Part shown: positions 20,183-23,360 of the stretch, piece by piece
How the letters are laid out: each line of letters starts with the position of its first letter
Position numbering within the stretch: the stretch's first letter is position 1
Assembly: GCA_910584585.1 (NCBI GenBank)
Contig: CAJUBP010000013.1
Span: 79,326 to 102,685 of the forward strand
Source: an uncultured Lachnospiraceae bacterium
GTDB taxonomy: Bacteria > Bacillota > Clostridia > Lachnospirales > Lachnospiraceae
DNA: 23,360 nt
Direction of reading: 5' to 3'
Program-made: the position numbers and the translations under genes
Notes under the pieces: generated by a model
The model's input: only the letters and a program-made list of their open reading frames with translations
Databases searched by the model: none
What the model was told of the DNA's origin: nothing

Positions 20183-21031
20183 CTACTCTTCTCCTAGCTT
20201 CAAAGCCACTGCGACTCCTGCCGCCAGCGCCACGATTCCTGTCAGAACCGCCGTAATATTAATTGCTCCAAAACTGTTCATCAGCAAAATGGCAATGGGC
20301 GACGCAACAATCAGCCCGATAATCGCCCAGTAAGCATGCTCCGGAAACTTTTCAAATATAATCTCAATCACCTTGGCAATGGCAAAAATCCCCACTACCA
20401 CTCCGATTCCAAAGGGCACCAGCACCAGACAGCCTTCCAACAGTCCCTGGATATTAAAGTCCAGAAGATTGTCAATAAAACGGTTGATCTCTGTCAAAAT
20501 GGGGGTGTAATATCCCATCAGCATCAGCATCATGGAACCGCTGACTCCGGGAATTACCATGGTGGCAGAAGCCACAACTCCCACACCCAGAAGCTTTATC
20601 ACATTCAGCAGGCTGAAACTCAAATCTGCAGCCGCACCCTCCTGTTCTCCCACCAGGGCAAGCCCCGCCACAAGCACAAAAAAGAGCAGAAAAGACAAGA
20701 GATGGCCAAGCCTTACGGTTTTGCCTTTTACTTTTTTCGCCATGGCCGGCAGTCCCCCTATAATCAGGCCGATAAACAGAAGATTGGTCTGAAAAGGCAC
20801 TTTTTCAAACATAATCTCAATAATCCGCGCCAACGCCACCACGCCGATGCCCGCCCCGATAATGATTGGAATCAGCACCTGCATGCTTTTCTTAAATTCA
20901 GACAAAAGATGGGTGGCCGCATGAATCATCTTATCGTAAATGCCCATGGACACTGCCATGGTGCCGCCGCTGACGCCGGGAATGATGTTGGCAATTCCAA
21001 TCACGACGCCTTTTAAAATCATTCGAATCAT
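20183..21031 (-). CDS. DUF368 family, PopT-type polyprenyl-phosphate translocase
   Basis: Polytopic membrane protein of 282 residues. The DUF368 family (PopT) has been shown to return undecaprenyl phosphate, the lipid carrier of wall building, across the membrane; function here is by family. Two copies of the family motif are visible in the two inverted halves: IANIIPGVSGGTMAVSMGIY near residue 13 and ATMVIPGVSGSMMLMLMGYY near 155. About eight membrane stretches can be counted. Its ATG overlaps the hisC stop in an ATGA, so translation is coupled. It is embedded between amino acid enzymes. Confidence 0.9.
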   Translation of the reverse strand: MIRMILKGVVIGIANIIPGVSGGTMAVSMGIYDKMIHAATHLLSEFKKSMQVLIPIIIGAGIGVVALARIIEIMFEKVPFQTNLLFIGLIIGGLPAMAKKVKGKTVRLGHLLSFLLFFVLVAGLALVGEQEGAAADLSFSLLNVIKLLGVGVVASATMVIPGVSGSMMLMLMGYYTPILTEINRFIDNLLDFNIQGLLEGCLVLVPFGIGVVVGIFAIAKVIEIIFEKFPEHAYWAIIGLIVASPIAILLMNSFGAINITAVLTGIVALAAGVAVALKLGEE

Positions 21032-22092
21032 AAGTTCTCTCCTAAATAGTGTTCCAGAAAACGAACCAGCGCATCCATCTCCTGATCGGTTCCAATGGAA
21101 ATCCGCAGATGGTTATTGATTCTGGGCTTATTAAAATAGCGCACATAAATACCCGCCTGCTTTAACGCCTCAAACAATTCTCCCGCCGGACGCCTGGGAT
21201 GGGACGCAAAAATAAAATTGCTTTTGGAATCCAGACAGGAGAAACCCAGCCTGCCCAATTCTTTTTTCGTCCGTTCTCTGGTATTGATTATTTTCTGTAA
21301 GGTCTCTCTGAAATATGTATCGTCTTTGACGGCCTCCGTTCCCGCCGCCAGAGCCGCCGCGCTCATGGTATAAGAATTGAAAGAATATTTGGCGTCATTC
21401 AGATACCGAATCAGCCTTTCATTTCCCATGGCAAAGCCGATTCTCATGCCTGCCAGGCTTCTGGACTTAGAAAAGGTCTGAACCACCAGCAGATTGTCAT
21501 ACTTCGGGAGTAATGATAACGCAGAAGTCCCCCCAAAGTCAATATATGCTTCATCAATTATGACAATTACTTCCGGATTTCCTGCAATTATCTCTTCCAG
21601 CTCCGCCAAATTCTTCTCTATTCCGGTGGGCGCGTTGGGGTTGGGAATCACAATTCCGCCGCACTCCCTGAAATAATCTTCGGTCCGAATCTGAAACTCC
21701 GAATCCAGCGGCGGACACTCATAGGGAATGCCGAACAGCCCTGCCCACACGTCGTAAAAAGAATAGGTGATATCCGGAAATAAAATGGGTTTCCCGCTGT
21801 TAAAAAAGGTCAGAAAACTCATGGCCAACACATCATCAGAGCCTACGCCCACAAAAACCTGATCTTTTGTGACGCCGTAATAATCTGCCAATGTCTGAAC
21901 CAAAATCCCTGCGGCAGGGTCCGGATATCTCTGCAGCCTGCCAGGGTCCAGTTCCCTCAGCGCCTGAGCGACGCCGGGAGCCGGAGGATATGGATTTTCG
22001 TTGGTGTTCAGCTTGATTATATTGGGGCAATCAGGCTGCTCCCCGGGGGTGTAGGGGGTTACTCTGCGTATGTTTTTTTCCCAGGCAATCAT
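21028..22092 (-). CDS. hisC: Histidinol-phosphate aminotransferase-like enzyme
   Basis: PLP-dependent aminotransferase of 354 residues, the HisC length and pattern: IKLNTNENPYPPAP (26-39), RYPDP, VGSDDVL, IPNPNAPTG (149-157), IIDEAYIDF (178-186), PLP lysine K209 in TFSKSRSLAGMRIGF, and the phosphate-binding end RYFNKPRINNHLRISIGT. It converts imidazole-acetol phosphate to histidinol phosphate in histidine synthesis; HisC-like enzymes may also act on aromatic amino acids. No other his gene is nearby, so a different or broader substrate is possible. AAGGAGG lies 8 nt upstream, and the gene starts 13 bp after the preceding aminotransferase stop. Confidence 0.88.
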   Translation of the reverse strand: MIAWEKNIRRVTPYTPGEQPDCPNIIKLNTNENPYPPAPGVAQALRELDPGRLQRYPDPAAGILVQTLADYYGVTKDQVFVGVGSDDVLAMSFLTFFNSGKPILFPDITYSFYDVWAGLFGIPYECPPLDSEFQIRTEDYFRECGGIVIPNPNAPTGIEKNLAELEEIIAGNPEVIVIIDEAYIDFGGTSALSLLPKYDNLLVVQTFSKSRSLAGMRIGFAMGNERLIRYLNDAKYSFNSYTMSAAALAAGTEAVKDDTYFRETLQKIINTRERTKKELGRLGFSCLDSKSNFIFASHPRRPAGELFEALKQAGIYVRYFNKPRINNHLRISIGTDQEMDALVRFLEHYLGENL

Positions 22093-22105
22093 AAGTGTTT
22101 CCTCC

Positions 22106-23296
22106 TTATTTCAGATTGTACTCTTTCGCCAGTTTTTCAAAGGCCGGCAGAGAGCGCTTCAGCATGTCGTAAGAGACGCAGTAGGCAAGCCTTACGTAGC
22201 CGGGACAGGAGAAAGAGCTACCGCCTACCAACAGAATATGGTGCTTTTTGGCTGCTTCCACAAATTTCTTTTCTTCCGGTTCCGGAGATTTGAGGAACAG
22301 GTAAAAGGCTCCCTGGGGCTTGACACAGTCAAAGCCAAGCTCTGTCAGCTTTCCATAAATTAATTTGCGGTTCCTGTCATAGTAATCCACGTCTGTTCTG
22401 GCGTCCAGAGATGAGATCAGCGCCTTCTGCATCAGAGAAGGAGCGTTGACAAATCCCAGAATCCGGTTGGCCACCGACAGCCCCTGTATCACCTGGCTGC
22501 AGTCTGCCATAGAGGGGCTGACTGCAATATAGCCGATCCGCTCTCCCGGTATGGACAATGATTTACTGAAGGAATAGGTGACAAAGGTATTGTCATAATA
22601 TTTGGTCAGAAAGGGAACCGTATTTCCGTCATAAACCAGTTCCCGGTAAGGTTCATCTGAAACCAGATAAATCTCATGTCCGTATTCTCTCTGCTTTTCC
22701 TCTAAAACGGCGGCGATTTTCTGTATGGTATCCTCAGAATAGATAACGCCGGTGGGGTTTACCGGATTGTTGATGATAATTCCTTTGGTCTTAGAAGTAA
22801 TCTTTGCCCTTAAATCTTCCAGATCCGGACAAAATGTGGCGGTATCCGGCCGCACTTCCCGCAAAATTCCCTGATGATTGGCCGCGTAGCCCCGGTATTC
22901 TCCGAAATAGGGCGCCAACGCCAGCACTTCATCCCCCGGATCCAGTATGGTTTTAAACACTGTGTTCAATGCGCCCGCCGCTCCTACGGTCATCACAATA
23001 TGGCTTTCATCAAAAGATGTCCCAAACCTTTGATTCAGATTTTCGGCCACTGCCCGGCGGGTTTCGGGGTAGCCTGCGTTATCCATATATCCGTGAAGCT
23101 CCAGAGAAGTTTCGGTCTGAACGGCTTCTATGATTGCCTGATTGTATTGTTCCGGGACAGGAGTCATGGGATTCCCCAGGCTGAAATCGTATACATTTTT
23201 TGGGCCTATCTGTTTTGCCAGTTCTTTTCCTTCCAGAAACATGGCCCGGATGGCGGAACTCCCTGCTATCTCCTGCTGCATCTGTTTCGAAATCAT
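22106..23296 (-). CDS. Class I/II PLP-dependent aminotransferase (aspartate aminotransferase-like)
   Basis: Cytoplasmic aminotransferase of 396 residues, fold type I. Motifs: SLGNPMTPVP (39-48), GYMDNAGYPETRRAVAENL, INNPVNPTGVIYS (175-187), cofactor-binding D214 in LVSDEPYRE and PLP lysine K245 in TYSFSKSLSIPGERIGY. The amino donor is probably aspartate, alanine or a related amino acid; the sequence does not fix it. Proteins of this type are usually annotated as pyridoxal phosphate-dependent aminotransferase. AGGAG lies 9 nt before the ATG. It is the first gene of the operon with hisC, DUF368, DUF1294 and glyA, and an inverted repeat lies just upstream. Confidence 0.92.
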   Translation of the reverse strand: MISKQMQQEIAGSSAIRAMFLEGKELAKQIGPKNVYDFSLGNPMTPVPEQYNQAIIEAVQTETSLELHGYMDNAGYPETRRAVAENLNQRFGTSFDESHIVMTVGAAGALNTVFKTILDPGDEVLALAPYFGEYRGYAANHQGILREVRPDTATFCPDLEDLRAKITSKTKGIIINNPVNPTGVIYSEDTIQKIAAVLEEKQREYGHEIYLVSDEPYRELVYDGNTVPFLTKYYDNTFVTYSFSKSLSIPGERIGYIAVSPSMADCSQVIQGLSVANRILGFVNAPSLMQKALISSLDARTDVDYYDRNRKLIYGKLTELGFDCVKPQGAFYLFLKSPEPEEKKFVEAAKKHHILLVGGSSFSCPGYVRLAYCVSYDMLKRSLPAFEKLAKEYNLK

Positions 23297-23324
23297 AGGT
23301 ATTTTCTCCTAGTATAATAATGGT

Positions 23325-23342
23325 GTAGTCAAGAATGACTAC
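23325..23342. promoter_or_regulatory. Small perfect inverted repeat upstream of the aminotransferase operon
   Basis: GTAGTCA (23325-23331), AGAA, TGACTAC (23336-23342). It is 28 nt or more upstream of the first start codon and next to TATACT-like bases on the minus strand, so it could be a repressor or activator site. The promoter itself could not be set with confidence because the window ends nearby. Confidence 0.35.
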
Positions 23343-23360
23343 TGGTTAATAGTTACAAAG

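Noticed and set aside
20336..21016. Plus-strand open frame of 226 codons opposite the DUF368 gene
   Set aside because: His/Gln-rich composition is the reverse complement of membrane-segment codons; no independent support.

Overview
The window looks like the chromosome of a spore-forming Clostridia member, most likely Lachnospiraceae. The evidence is low-to-moderate GC, strong AGGAGG-type ribosome sites, a YesM/YesN two-component pair, a BclA/BclB-like collagen spore-surface protein, an Mgl sugar importer and MacB-like ABC export genes. The family assignment is inference from gene content and style. Nearly every gene is on the minus strand; the one clear plus-strand gene is a chemoreceptor.

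Layout, left to right. (1) 1-3260: a YesM-type sensor kinase, cut by the window edge, and its YesN-type AraC-family response regulator, with a good sigma-A promoter and a 12-bp inverted repeat in the leader. (2) 3470-3524: one copy of a 55-bp palindromic dispersed repeat. (3) 3605-6169: a collagen-like exosporium-type protein and a GT2-TPR glycosyltransferase. The collagen gene has a sigma-K-like promoter, so this is probably a spore-surface glycoprotein module. (4) 6396-11135: an mglB-mglA-mglC galactose importer operon with a strong terminator after mglC and a read-through-type terminator after mglB. (5) 11390-16436: a four-gene ABC export operon (adaptor, ATPase, second adaptor, FtsX/MacB permease), with the last 70 bp of the permease region duplicated in tandem. 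(6) 16695-18380: a methyl-accepting chemotaxis protein. (7) 18386-18571: a 102-bp MITE-like inverted repeat and the second copy of the dispersed repeat. (8) 18619-23296: a five-gene operon with a class I aminotransferase, HisC-like aminotransferase, DUF368 (PopT-type) lipid carrier translocase, DUF1294 membrane protein and GlyA.

The most striking observation is in MglB. The protein reads as a circular permutation of the canonical galactose-binding protein. The segment that normally begins the mature protein (the IYxxxDNF strand through the AIN strand) is missing from the N-terminus and sits at the C-terminus, after the segment that normally ends the protein. Nearly all known sugar-contact residues and the calcium loop are kept across the two pieces. 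Its partner permease MglC also carries an unusual charged helical N-terminal extension of about 200 residues, so the importer seems remodelled on both faces of the membrane.

Other points of interest are an adaptor whose hairpin tip holds an extra domain framed by Pro-Glu repeats, a sister adaptor with a long acidic tail, and 11-bp tandem boxes ahead of that operon that resemble an OmpR-family regulator site. No RNA genes, CRISPR arrays, phage genes or transposase genes were seen.
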